From Sphingomonas sp. TDK1 (GTDB lineage: Bacteria > Pseudomonadota > Alphaproteobacteria > Sphingomonadales > Sphingomonadaceae): 64,000 nt of DNA. The translations under genes were made by a program, and so were the position numbers. The notes below the pieces were generated by a model that was given only the letters and a program-made list of their open reading frames with translations, was not told where the DNA came from and did not search any database. Shown here in pieces: positions 30,887 through 39,598 of this stretch; positions within the stretch are counted from its first letter, which is position 1, and the number at the start of each line of letters is the position of its first letter. Where the stretch lies: the NCBI RefSeq assembly GCF_001650735.1, contig NZ_LXVY01000004.1, positions 425,123-489,122 of the forward strand. The letters are read 5' to 3'.

Positions 30887-32093
30887 TCCCCTGGAGCAGC
30901 TTGGGCACATCGCCGCTCTCGCCGCGCGCCTCTCCCATGAACCAGGATTTGAGCGGCGGAATCTTGTCGACCGCCGACAGGCCGAAGCGCCGCGCAGCGT
31001 TGGGCAGCGCGCCGGGAATGCCGAACAGCCGGGTCAGCCCGTCGGTCGCCAGCGCCACCATGAAGGTGTCGAGCCCACGCCAGCGCTGGTAACGGGCGAG
31101 CAGCTCGGGATCGCCCATGTCGAGCCCCAGCCTTTTACCGTCGACCAGCACCTCGACCAGCGTCGCCACGTCGCGGAAGCCGACATTGACGCCCTGCCCC
31201 GCAATCGGATGGATGCCGTGCGCCGCATCGCCCACCAGCGCCAGCCGTTCGGCGGTGATCCAGGCGGCGTGGTGGAAGCCGAGCGGATAGGAGGAGCGTG
31301 AGGAGAGCGGCCCCAGCTTCCCCAGGAAGCCGCCCATCTTCTTCTCGGCCTCGGCCAGATAGGCGCGGTCCGAAATCTTGTGCATCGCTGCCGCATCGCG
31401 CGCATGCACCGTCCACACCACGGCCGAGCGATGGCCACGCTCGTCATCGAGCAGCGGCAGGATCGCGAACGGGCCCTGCGGGTAGAAGATTTCGTACGCG
31501 ATGTTCTCGTGGCTACGCTCATGGTTGAGCGTCGCGATCATCGCGGCATGGTCATAGGTCCAGCGCGCGACCTTGAAGCCCGCCGAATCGCGGGTGGGCG
31601 AGTTGCGTCCCTCCGCCGCGATCAGCAGCTGCGCGCGCACCGTCGCACCCGAATCAAGCATCGCCACCACGCCGTGCGGCCCCCGCTCCACCGAGACGGC
31701 GCGGGTCTGCATCCGCACATCGGCCAATGGCGCGGCCTGCGCCGCCTCGAACAGCGCGGTGCGCAGCACGCGATTCTCGAACATGTGGCCGAGCGCGCCA
31801 TCCTCGGCGTCCGGCGCGAAATCTAGCTTGCCCGGCGCCAGTCCGTCGGAGACGCGGATGCCCTCGATCGGGCACCCCTTCCCCGCCAGCCGCCCGGCGA
31901 CGCCGATCGCCTCGAACATCCGCATCGGCGCGCTCGCGATCGCCGAAGCGCGGCCGTCGAAGGCCGCGGCAAGGATGGTTTCCGGGTTCGCCGGATCGAT
32001 CACGATCGAGCTGATGCCATGCGCATCGAGCGCAACCGCCAGCGCGCTGCCGACCAGCCCGCCGCCTAGGATGAGAATGTCCGCCTGGTCCAT
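30876..32093 (-). CDS. UbiH/UbiF/COQ6-family FAD monooxygenase
   Basis: A 405-residue flavoprotein hydroxylase. It has the FAD-binding start ILILGGGLVGSALAVAL, a DG motif region, and the conserved LVGDAAHGIHPIAGQGVNVG that closes the FAD site. Family members hydroxylate the ubiquinone ring at C1, C5 or C6. Alphaproteobacteria often use a broad-range version (UbiL or UbiM), so the position modified cannot be stated. The ATG at 32093 is right before the Rossmann motif. It is divergent from ftsK, 143 bases apart. Confidence 0.92.
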   Translation of the reverse strand: MDQADILILGGGLVGSALAVALDAHGISSIVIDPANPETILAAAFDGRASAIASAPMRMFEAIGVAGRLAGKGCPIEGIRVSDGLAPGKLDFAPDAEDGALGHMFENRVLRTALFEAAQAAPLADVRMQTRAVSVERGPHGVVAMLDSGATVRAQLLIAAEGRNSPTRDSAGFKVARWTYDHAAMIATLNHERSHENIAYEIFYPQGPFAILPLLDDERGHRSAVVWTVHARDAAAMHKISDRAYLAEAEKKMGGFLGKLGPLSSRSSYPLGFHHAAWITAERLALVGDAAHGIHPIAGQGVNVGFRDVATLVEVLVDGKRLGLDMGDPELLARYQRWRGLDTFMVALATDGLTRLFGIPGALPNAARRFGLSAVDKIPPLKSWFMGEARGESGDVPKLLQGITA

Positions 32094-32236
32094 GGCGACC
32101 GCCCTAGCAGGTTCGCGCGCGCCTGCCAGCCGTCAACAGGTGCAGGGCGGCGCGGCGTGTTCCCCTGCCTTGACGCCGGACTCCGTAGGCGCGATGATTC
32201 CACCACCTTTTTCCTTACAGATCCGGAGGCTGGACG

Positions 32237-34624
32237 ATGGCGTCCCGCGCAGAGGCGCCGCACTGGCGCGACACGATGAAGGCGGGCGTCCGCCGCGGCG
32301 GCTTCGTCCTGGCAGGCACCGCACTGTTCGTGCTGACCGTCGCGCTCGTGCTCGGGCTGCTGAGCTATCATGCCTCCGATCCCGCGCTGAACACCGCCGC
32401 GGGGGGGCCGGTGCGCAACTGGCTGGGCCCGGTCGGCGCCTGGGCCGCGGACATTCTCTATACGTTGGTCGGGCTGCCGGTGCTGCTGCTCGCCCCTGTC
32501 GGCCTGCTCTCCGCGCACCGGATGATGATCGATCGGCCGATCGAGCGGCCGCGCCGGATGATCGGCAGCGCGGCTGTCGCCGCGGCGCTTGCCGCGATCG
32601 GGCTCGGGCTGCTTCATTTCGATTGGTCGCTGCCGCTCGACTGGCGGCTGCCCGCCGGCATGGGCGGACTGGTCGGGCTTTCCATTGCCGGCGGCGTCGA
32701 CTGGCTGATCGGGCTGGCGGGAGACCCCGCCGTGTCCTTCTGGGTCGGGCGCGGTATCGGCCTGCTGCTGCTCCTCGGCGCGCTTTGGTTGTGGTGGATA
32801 CGCCTCGAATTCACCTCGCCGACTCGCCTGTTCCGCATGCCGCGCTTCTCCCGCACCACCGGCGAGGAGCGGATCGCCGCCGCCCCCGAAGGCACGGGCT
32901 TCCGTGCGAAGCCGCAGACCGTCGCGGCGTTCGACGAAGATCCGGACGAGGACGACGATCTTCCCTTCGACCGCGATCCGCCCCGCGTCGCCGAGCCGCG
33001 CCGCGTCGTGGTACCGGATAATCGTCCCGGCCCGGTGATTGCCGATCGGACCGTCTCTACTGCTCCAGCCCGCGCCAAGCCGCCGGTGCAGGCCGCGCTC
33101 GACTTCAAGGACAGCTACCAGCTGCCCCCGCTCGACCTGCTGACCCCGCCCCCGGCCAACCGCACCTCGACGGTCGACAAGGCCGCGCTGGAGCGTAACG
33201 CCCGGCTGCTCGAAAGCGTGCTTGAGGACTTCCATGTGAAGGGCGAGATCGTCGAGGTCCGCCCCGGCCCGGTCGTCACCATGTACGAGCTGGAGCCGGC
33301 GAGCGGCATCAAGGCCAGTCGCGTGATCCAGCTGGCCGATGACATCGCCCGCAACATGAGTGCGATCTCCGCGCGCGTCGCCACCATCCCCGGCCGCACC
33401 GTGATGGGCATCGAGCTGCCCAACACGACCCGGGAAGGCGTAAGCCTGCACGAGCTGATCGGCAGCCAGCAGTTCGAGGAACAAGGCGCCACCCTGCCGG
33501 TGGTGCTGGGCAAGAACATCGCCGGCGAGCCGGTGATCGCCGACCTGGCGCCGATGCCGCATCTGCTCGTCGCGGGCACCACCGGCTCGGGCAAGTCGGT
33601 GGGGCTCAACTGCATGATCCTGTCGCTGCTCTACCGGCTCACGCCCGAGCAGTGCCGGCTGATCATGATCGATCCGAAGATGCTGGAACTCAGCATGTAC
33701 AAGGACATCCCCCATTTGCTCGCCGACGTGGTGACCGATCCGCCCAAGGCGGTACGCGCGCTCAAATGGGCGGTCGAGCAGATGGAGGATCGCTACCGGA
33801 TGATGGCCTCGGTCAACGTCCGCAGCCTGGCGAGCTACAACGACAAGGTGCGCACCGCCAAGGCCAAGGGCCAGACGCTCGGCCGCAAGGTGCAGGTCGG
33901 CTATGATCCCGAAACCGGCAAGCCGATCTATGAGGAAGAGACGCTCGACCTGCAGGTGCTGCCGCTGATCGTCGTCATCGTCGACGAGCTGGCCGACCTG
34001 ATGATGACCGCGGGCAAGGAAGTCGAATTCCTGATTCAGCGCTTGGCCCAGAAGGCGCGCGCCGCGGGCATCCACCTGATCATGGCGACGCAGCGTCCCT
34101 CGGTCGACGTCATCACCGGCGTGATCAAGGCGAACCTGCCGACCCGGATCAGCTTCCACGTCACGTCTAAAATCGACTCGCGCACCATCCTGGGCGAACA
34201 GGGCGCCGAGCAGCTGCTGGGCAAGGGCGACATGCTCTACATGTCCGGCGGCAAGGGCATCACCCGCGTGCACGGGCCCTTCGTCAGCGACGAGGAGGTA
34301 CAGGCGATCACCGATTTCTGGCGCGCGCAGGGCGCGCCGGACTATATCTCGGCGGTCACCGAGGAGCCTGAGGACGGCGGCTTCACGCTGGAAGGCGCCC
34401 CCGACGGCGAAGACAGCCCGGAGGAGCAGACCTATCGCCGCGCGGTGCAGCTGGTGGCGGAAAGCCAGAAGGCCTCCACCTCCTGGCTGCAGCGCCAGCT
34501 CCGCGTCGGTTACAACTCCGCCGCGCGCCTGATCGAGCGGATGGAACGCGAGAATCTCGTCTCCAAGCCCGACCATGTCGGCCGCCGCGAGGTGCTGATG
34601 GATACCGACGGGCGGCCGCTCTAA
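32237..34624 (+). CDS. ftsK: DNA translocase FtsK
   Basis: A 795-residue division-linked DNA pump. The N-terminal 180 residues hold about four membrane helices, followed by an acidic and proline-containing linker (about 200-300). The motor domain has Walker A (GTTGSGKSVGLN, near 445) and Walker B (VIVDELADLMM, near 580). The C-terminal winged helix (about 725-795, WLQRQLRVGYNSAARLIERME) recognises polar KOPS sites and activates XerCD. The linker is short, as in other alphaproteobacteria. GGAGG precedes the ATG. It is followed by lolA after 87 bases. Confidence 0.96.
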   Translation: MASRAEAPHWRDTMKAGVRRGGFVLAGTALFVLTVALVLGLLSYHASDPALNTAAGGPVRNWLGPVGAWAADILYTLVGLPVLLLAPVGLLSAHRMMIDRPIERPRRMIGSAAVAAALAAIGLGLLHFDWSLPLDWRLPAGMGGLVGLSIAGGVDWLIGLAGDPAVSFWVGRGIGLLLLLGALWLWWIRLEFTSPTRLFRMPRFSRTTGEERIAAAPEGTGFRAKPQTVAAFDEDPDEDDDLPFDRDPPRVAEPRRVVVPDNRPGPVIADRTVSTAPARAKPPVQAALDFKDSYQLPPLDLLTPPPANRTSTVDKAALERNARLLESVLEDFHVKGEIVEVRPGPVVTMYELEPASGIKASRVIQLADDIARNMSAISARVATIPGRTVMGIELPNTTREGVSLHELIGSQQFEEQGATLPVVLGKNIAGEPVIADLAPMPHLLVAGTTGSGKSVGLNCMILSLLYRLTPEQCRLIMIDPKMLELSMYKDIPHLLADVVTDPPKAVRALKWAVEQMEDRYRMMASVNVRSLASYNDKVRTAKAKGQTLGRKVQVGYDPETGKPIYEEETLDLQVLPLIVVIVDELADLMMTAGKEVEFLIQRLAQKARAAGIHLIMATQRPSVDVITGVIKANLPTRISFHVTSKIDSRTILGEQGAEQLLGKGDMLYMSGGKGITRVHGPFVSDEEVQAITDFWRAQGAPDYISAVTEEPEDGGFTLEGAPDGEDSPEEQTYRRAVQLVAESQKASTSWLQRQLRVGYNSAARLIERMERENLVSKPDHVGRREVLMDTDGRPL

Positions 34625-34711
34625 GGGGATCGAATCGGGCGGGTAACGGGTTCACAGCCCGTTCAAGCCCCGCCCGCTACCCGGGCGACCAGCAATTCGG
34701 AGACGTTTCTC

Positions 34712-35320
34712 GTGTTTTCCCGTTCCTTGGCTCTGTCGCTCCTCGCCGCGCCGTTGCTCGTCGCAGCCGCGCCTGCGCCCGAGCTGGATCAGGTCCAGCA
34801 GCATCTGAAGGCGGTCACCAGCATGACCGCCGACTTCACCCAGGAAGACCGCAACGGCCGCGTCGTCGCCGGCACGATGACATTGAAGCGCCCGGGCAAG
34901 ATCCGCTTCCAGTATGAAAAGGGCATTCCCCAGCTGATCGTCGCCGATGGCAGCAGCCTCTATTTCATCGATTATCAGGTGCGGCAGGTGCAGCGCTGGC
35001 CGATCGGCAACTCGCCGCTGCGCGTCCTGCTCGATCCGAATCGCGACATCGGCGGCTATGCGAGCGTGAAGCCCACCGCCGACTCGCGCGTCGTCTCGGT
35101 GGAGGTGCACGACAACAAGCATCCCGAATATGGCCGCATCACCCTGGTCTTCCAGAAGGACGCCGCCGCGCCCGCGGGCCTGAAGCTGCAGGGTTGGGTC
35201 GCACTCGACGCGCAGAACAATCGCACGACGATTCGTCTGAACAACCAGCGTTTCAACGTACCTGTCGCCGATTCCAGCTTCCGCTGGACCGACCCCCGTC
35301 CCCAGGGACGTACCCATTAA
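34712..35320 (+). CDS. lolA: Outer-membrane lipoprotein carrier protein LolA
   Basis: A 202-residue periplasmic chaperone that carries lipoproteins from the LolCDE release complex to the outer membrane. It begins with a GTG and a signal peptide (about residues 1-21, ending VAAAPAP). The mature part shows the LolA pattern: VQQHLKAVTSMTADFTQ, GTMTLKRPGKIRFQYE and the beta strands around LYFIDYQVRQVQ. ftsK-lolA-xth is a common alphaproteobacterial order. A structured gap with a strong terminator follows. Confidence 0.93.
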   Translation: MFSRSLALSLLAAPLLVAAAPAPELDQVQQHLKAVTSMTADFTQEDRNGRVVAGTMTLKRPGKIRFQYEKGIPQLIVADGSSLYFIDYQVRQVQRWPIGNSPLRVLLDPNRDIGGYASVKPTADSRVVSVEVHDNKHPEYGRITLVFQKDAAAPAGLKLQGWVALDAQNNRTTIRLNNQRFNVPVADSSFRWTDPRPQGRTH

Positions 35321-35393
35321 CGACAATTATGTGCAATCGTTCATCCAAGCGACAGGTTTGCTCCTCTAATAGGGCATGGCGGATGGGGTTTTT

Positions 35394-35423
35394 GCCCGGG
35401 ATTTTTCCCCCTGTTGCCTGGGC
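35394..35423 (+). other. Hairpin and direct repeat in the lolA-xth gap
   Basis: The 242-base gap between lolA and xth has no gene but is unusually structured. GCCCGGG (35394-35400) pairs with CCTGGGC (35417-35423) around a T- and C-rich loop. CCTGTTGCCT occurs twice (35410-35419 and 35423-35432). Together with the terminator at 35476 this could be the 3' part of a small RNA or a long lolA trailer. No known RNA family was recognised. Confidence 0.4.
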
Positions 35424-35475
35424 CTGTTGCCTCATCCCCCTGCGTGACGAACGCTAGGTCGGCCCTCGCTCCATT

Positions 35476-35502
35476 GCCCCCGGAGCGGGGGCCTTTCCTT
35501 TT
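35476..35502 (+). terminator. Intrinsic terminator after lolA
   Basis: A perfect seven-base stem GCCCCCG / CGGGGGC with a three-base loop is followed by CTTTCCTTTT, a fair T-rich tail. It lies 155 bases past the lolA stop and would end the ftsK/lolA transcript or a small RNA in the gap. Confidence 0.75.
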
Positions 35503-35562
35503 GGGGTATGGGGTGGCCGCGATGCTCTGGCGCTCGGCCCAAGAATCGCTACATCGGCGCGC

Positions 35563-36345
35563 GTGAAGATCGCCTCCTGGAACATCAACTCCGTCCGCTT
35601 TCGCATCGCCATCGTCGAGCAGTTTCTGCGCGAGGAAGCCCCCGACATCCTGTGTCTCCAGGAGACGAAGGTGATCGACGGCGACTTCCCCGAAGCACCG
35701 TTCCACGACCTGGGCTACACCCACGTCATCAAGCACGGCCAGCGGATGCACCACGGCGTCGCGATCGTCAGCCGCGTGCCGCTGGTCGAGGACGACCGGC
35801 TCGACTGGCAGGCGAATCAGGAGGCGCGGCACGTCGGCGTGCGGCTGCCGAACGGGGTACGACTCGAGAATGTCTATGTCCCCGCCGGCGGCGACGTGCC
35901 CGATCGCGCGGTGAATCCGAAGTTCGGGCAGAAGCTGGATTTCGTGCAGCGGATGACCGAATGGTCGGAGCAGCTCAACGTGCCGACCATCCTCACCGGC
36001 GATTTCAACATCGCCCCGCTCGAATCGGACGTGTGGAGCCACAAGCAACTGCTCGACGTGGTGAGCCACACGCCCGTAGAGGTGGAGGCGCTGGGCCGCT
36101 TGCAGGCGGCGCATGGCTGGATCGATCTCGGCCGCAAGTTCATCCCGGCTCCGGCACGCTACTATAGCTGGTGGAGCTATCGCGCCAAGGACTGGGCCGC
36201 CTCCGACCGCGGGCGTCGGCTCGACCATATGTGGGCCAGCCCCGAGGTTGCGGCAAAAGCTACGGCGCACAAGGTATGCGAGCCGTGCCGCTCCTGGCTC
36301 AAGCCCTCGGACCATGTGCCGATCGTGACGGAGTTCGACTTTTGA
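35563..36345 (+). CDS. xth: Exodeoxyribonuclease III
   Basis: A 260-residue exonuclease/AP endonuclease of the EEP superfamily, acting in base excision repair. The active-site motifs are visible: SWNINSVRFR (Asn), LQETKV (catalytic Glu), GDFNIAP (Asp/Asn) and the C-terminal SDHVPIV (Asp-His pair). The start is a GTG at 35563. The stop TGA overlaps the TTG start of ribA, indicating coupling. Confidence 0.94.
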   Translation: MKIASWNINSVRFRIAIVEQFLREEAPDILCLQETKVIDGDFPEAPFHDLGYTHVIKHGQRMHHGVAIVSRVPLVEDDRLDWQANQEARHVGVRLPNGVRLENVYVPAGGDVPDRAVNPKFGQKLDFVQRMTEWSEQLNVPTILTGDFNIAPLESDVWSHKQLLDVVSHTPVEVEALGRLQAAHGWIDLGRKFIPAPARYYSWWSYRAKDWAASDRGRRLDHMWASPEVAAKATAHKVCEPCRSWLKPSDHVPIVTEFDF

Positions 36346-37400
36346 GCAACGCCCGCGCCGCCGCCGAAGCCGTCGATGCGCTGCGTCGCGGCTGGCCGAT
36401 CGCCATTCGCGGGGCTGAGGGCAGCCTGCGGCTGCTCGCGATCGAGACTGGGGACGCTGAGCGGCTGGCGGCGTTCGACCCCGCCGGTGCCGCGCCGGTG
36501 TTGCTCTCGGCAGGCCGCGCAGCGACGCTCAAGCTCGCCAACCAGCGCGACGCGGCGACGCCGGATGCGCCAGTGCTGGTCGAGCGCGTCGACTGGCTCG
36601 ATTTCGATGCTGCGACGGCGCTGGCCGACCCGCAGTTCGATCTCGCGACGCCGCTCAAGGGGCCCTTCCGCGCGATCCCGGTGGTGCAGCCCGATGCCGC
36701 GGCGGCGGCGCTGCGACTGGCGCGGATCGCGGGGCTGCTGCCGGCCTTCTTCGTGCTCGAAGGCGATGCCGAGGACGCCATCACCCTCGCCGATATCGAC
36801 GCGCATGAAGATGCCGATCGCCTGCGCATCGTCGGCCGCGCGCGGCTGCCGGTGGAGGCCGCCGAGGATGCCGAGATCGTCGCCTTCCGCACCGACGAGA
36901 TGCCCGGCGAGCATATCGCACTGCTGATCGGCCAGCCCAATGGCGAGGCGCCGTTGGTGCGGCTCCACAGCGAATGCCTGACCGGCGACATGCTCGGCAG
37001 CCTGAAATGCGATTGCGGGCCGCAGCTCAAGGCAGCGATCGCGGAGATTGCGAAGAGCGGCTGGGGCATCCTGCTCTATCTGCGCCAGGAAGGCCGCGGC
37101 ATCGGCCTGATCAACAAGCTGCGCGCCTATGCGCTGCAGGACCAGGGTTTCGACACGGTCGACGCCAATACCCGGCTCGGTTTCGCGATCGACGCGCGCA
37201 ACTTTCGGGTGGCGGCGCGGATGCTGTCCCTTCTCGGCCAGCCGCGCATCCGGCTGCTCACCAACAACCCGCAAAAGGTGGAGACGCTGCGTGCGGCCGG
37301 CGTCGACGTGCTGGAGCGCGTGCCCCATGTGCTGCCGGCCAACCCGCACAATGCGCGGTATTTGGCGACCAAGCGCGATCGGACCGGGCACGAGTTTTAG
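36342..37400 (+). CDS. ribA: GTP cyclohydrolase II with degenerate RibB-like N-terminal domain
   Basis: A 352-residue protein. The C-terminal part (about 155-352) is GTP cyclohydrolase II, which opens GTP for riboflavin synthesis: the zinc cysteines C212, C223 and C225 (SECLTGDMLGSLKCDCG) have the normal spacing, and LYLRQEGRGIGL is intact. The first 150 residues resemble the DHBP synthase fold (ALRRGWPIAIRG start) but lack its acidic catalytic loop (DDENREGE-like), so that activity is probably lost. The start is a TTG overlapping the xth stop. Confidence 0.9.
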   Translation: MSNARAAAEAVDALRRGWPIAIRGAEGSLRLLAIETGDAERLAAFDPAGAAPVLLSAGRAATLKLANQRDAATPDAPVLVERVDWLDFDAATALADPQFDLATPLKGPFRAIPVVQPDAAAAALRLARIAGLLPAFFVLEGDAEDAITLADIDAHEDADRLRIVGRARLPVEAAEDAEIVAFRTDEMPGEHIALLIGQPNGEAPLVRLHSECLTGDMLGSLKCDCGPQLKAAIAEIAKSGWGILLYLRQEGRGIGLINKLRAYALQDQGFDTVDANTRLGFAIDARNFRVAARMLSLLGQPRIRLLTNNPQKVETLRAAGVDVLERVPHVLPANPHNARYLATKRDRTGHEF

Positions 37401-37405
37401 GCCTT

Positions 37406-37542
37406 AGCGTATCCTCCCCCGCCAGGGGGAGGTGGCGCCGAAGGCGACGAAGGGGGAGGAAGCACGACGGCTGCCGTTCTGGCATCCTCCCCCTCCGACC
37501 CGCTGGCGCGGGCCACCTCCCCCTGGCGGGGGAGGATACGCT
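37406..37542. repeat. Long inverted repeat with perfect 30-base arms
   Basis: The 30 bases at 37406-37435 are perfectly complementary to 37513-37542. Inside them an imperfect pairing continues (AGGGGGAGGA at the left against TCCTCCCCCT at the right), leaving a loop of about 25 bases. It fills the gap between convergent ribA and the HAD phosphatase and could act as a bidirectional terminator. Each arm also contains CCCCCGCCAGGGGG, a smaller palindrome. Similar G+C-rich palindromes are scattered in sphingomonad and caulobacter genomes (from memory, not checked). Confidence 0.88.
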
Positions 37543-37567
37543 CAGCTTCAGCGCCTCGTAGAAGGGG

Positions 37568-38266
37568 TTACGCGATCAGCCGGGCGACTTCGTCGAAATC
37601 CTGCGCGATAAGCTGCACGCCCAACGCCTTGAGCCGATCGCCATGGTCTGCCGCGCAGTGCGAGCCTGCGCAGAGCCCGATCACGGTCGCGCCCGAGGCA
37701 ACCGCGCCCTTCACGCCCACCGGCGAGTCCTCGAGGATCACGCATTCCTCGATTGGCACGCCCAGCGCAGCAGCGGCGTGGAGGTAGAGGTCCGGTGCGG
37801 GCTTGCCGTTGGCGACATGCTCGCGGCCGCTGAACAGCTTGTCGCCGAACAGGTCGCGTACCCCCAAATGGCGAAGATGGGTGTCGAGCCAATGGGTGGG
37901 GCTCGACGAGGCGATCGCCTTGGGCAGGTCCGCGGGCAGGCTCTCCAGGAAGCGGAGCGCGCCCGCCACCGCCGGCAGCCCTTCCGACAGCGCACGCGCA
38001 TCTTCCTCGGCGCGGGCCTCGTGGAAGCCCTCCGGCACGGGGCGGCCGATCCAGCGCTCGATCGCCGCCAGGAAATCATGCCCCGCCAGCCCCATGAAGT
38101 TCGCCATCGAATGTTCGGGCGTGGTCGGATGACCGATGCTGGTCAGATAGTCGGCGATCTGCTTATTGCCGGCGTATTCGCTTTCGAGCAGCACGCCGTC
38201 GAAGTCGAAGATAATGCCGGCGAACCGCACCGGGATCGTGGCAGGCAGGCGCGTTATCGCGTTCAT
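37568..38266 (-). CDS. HAD-superfamily phosphatase
   Basis: A 232-residue HAD hydrolase of the beta-phosphoglucomutase/phosphatase subgroup. The catalytic motif I is FDFDGVLLESE, motif II ASSSPTH, and motif III/IV CVILEDSPVGVKGAVASG. A helical cap lies between motifs I and II. It probably hydrolyses a small sugar phosphate, but the substrate is not determined. The ATG overlaps the yggS stop at ATGA, so the two are coupled. Confidence 0.9.
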   Translation of the reverse strand: MNAITRLPATIPVRFAGIIFDFDGVLLESEYAGNKQIADYLTSIGHPTTPEHSMANFMGLAGHDFLAAIERWIGRPVPEGFHEARAEEDARALSEGLPAVAGALRFLESLPADLPKAIASSSPTHWLDTHLRHLGVRDLFGDKLFSGREHVANGKPAPDLYLHAAAALGVPIEECVILEDSPVGVKGAVASGATVIGLCAGSHCAADHGDRLKALGVQLIAQDFDEVARLIA

Positions 38267-38931
38267 GCGCGGTCTCCGAACAGCGCCGTGCCGACGCGGA
38301 TATGGGTCGCGCCCAGCGTCACCGCGGTCTCATAATCGCTCGACATGCCCATGCTGAGGCCGCCCAGCCCATGGTCGCGCGCCAGCTTGGCGAGCAGCGC
38401 GAAATAGGGTGCGGCTTCCAGACCCGCAGGCGGCACGCACATCAGCCCCGCTACCGGAAAATTGGCCGCCTGTGCCTCGGCGAGCAACGCGGGCAGTTCG
38501 CTTACGGGGCAGCCGCCCTTTTGCGGCTCGTCCCCGATATTGACCTGGAGGAAACAGGCTGGCCGGCGATCGGCCTTGTCCATCGCCTTGGCGAGCGCGG
38601 TGACCAGCGAAGACCGGTCGACGCCGTGGATCGCATCGAACAGCGCCACGGCTTCCTCGGCCTTGTTCGACTGGAGCTGGCCGACCAAGTGGAGTTCGAT
38701 GCCAGGCGTCGACTCGCGCAGTTGCGGCCACTTGCCCTGGGCTTCCTGGACGCGATTCTCGCCGAACACGCGCTGGCCGGCGTCGATCAGCGGTTGGATC
38801 GTCGCGGCGTCGTGCGTCTTCGAAACGGCGATCAGGGTAATGTCGGCAGGCTTGCGGCCGGCGATCTTGGCGGCGCGGGCGATCGCGGTCTGCACCGCGG
38901 CGAGCCGCTGGCTGGCATCGTCTTGAAGCAT
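38263..38931 (-). CDS. YggS-family PLP homeostasis protein
   Basis: A 222-residue member of the YggS/PROSC (PLPBP) family, which binds PLP and balances vitamin B6 and amino acid pools without a known reaction. The PLP lysine is K38 in IAVSKTHD. FGENRVQEAQGKW, HLVGQLQSNK and the end SMGMSSDYETAVTLGATHIRVG are standard. The ATG at 38931 was chosen; ATG at 38949 is also possible. It is divergent from the ThiE-like gene, 22 bases apart. Confidence 0.93.
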   Translation of the reverse strand: MLQDDASQRLAAVQTAIARAAKIAGRKPADITLIAVSKTHDAATIQPLIDAGQRVFGENRVQEAQGKWPQLRESTPGIELHLVGQLQSNKAEEAVALFDAIHGVDRSSLVTALAKAMDKADRRPACFLQVNIGDEPQKGGCPVSELPALLAEAQAANFPVAGLMCVPPAGLEAAPYFALLAKLARDHGLGGLSMGMSSDYETAVTLGATHIRVGTALFGDRA

Positions 38932-38953
38932 GGGGCGGGCTATAGGCATCGCG

Positions 38954-39523
38954 ATGCCGACCCGCCACCCCCCAATCCCGCGCCTGTGGCTGATGACCGA
39001 TCCGAGGCTGGGCGAAGGGCTATGGCCGGCGCTGGAACGGCTGCCGCGCGGCAGCGGGGTCATCTTCCGCCACTATCAGCTTCCCCCGTCCGAGCGGCGC
39101 GCGCTGTTCGCGCGGATCGCCAAAGTCGCGCGGCGGCGAGGACTGGTGCTGTTGCGCGCGGGCCCGGCGCCGATGCGCGGCGAAGCGGGCACCCATGGGC
39201 GGCGCGGACGCGGGCTTACCACCTGGCCGGTGCATTCGCGCCGCGAAGCGGTTGCCGCGATCCGCGCGGGTGCCGACGCACTGCTGGTCTCACCGGCCTT
39301 CCCCACCCGCTCGCACCCGGGCGCACCCGCGCTGGGTCCGCTGCGATTCGGCCTGATGGTGCGCGGCGTTGACGTGCCGATCATCGCGCTGGGCGGCATG
39401 GATCGGTTCAGGGCGAAGCGGCTCCGCTCGCTGAAGATTCACGGCTGGGCCGCGATCGATGCCTGGGCGCACGAATGCCAAAATGGAGCGATGGGGGGAT
39501 GCCGGGCGCGGCTTCCTCGCTAG
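38954..39523 (+). CDS. Thiamine phosphate synthase / TenI-like protein
   Basis: A 189-residue TIM-barrel protein of the ThiE/TenI superfamily. It starts LWLMTDPRL, and the last part has ADALLVSPAFPTRSHPGAPALG and the phosphate-binding turn IALGGMD, both typical. The middle is degenerate: the usual DRxDLALA and GVHLGQ strands of ThiE are not recognisable. It may therefore be a TenI-like protein rather than an active synthase. No other thiamine gene is nearby. Confidence 0.75.
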   Translation: MPTRHPPIPRLWLMTDPRLGEGLWPALERLPRGSGVIFRHYQLPPSERRALFARIAKVARRRGLVLLRAGPAPMRGEAGTHGRRGRGLTTWPVHSRREAVAAIRAGADALLVSPAFPTRSHPGAPALGPLRFGLMVRGVDVPIIALGGMDRFRAKRLRSLKIHGWAAIDAWAHECQNGAMGGCRARLPR

Positions 39524-39598
39524 TTCGTGTGGCTTGCCTGCGCGCCGATGCGCGCCGCGCGCACATCCGAAGCGTGCCACATCGCGATCCGCGCCGGC

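Noticed and set aside
36342..36800. Bifunctional RibBA
   Set aside because: The N-terminal domain lacks the acidic catalytic loop of DHBP synthase, so only GTP cyclohydrolase II activity is supported.
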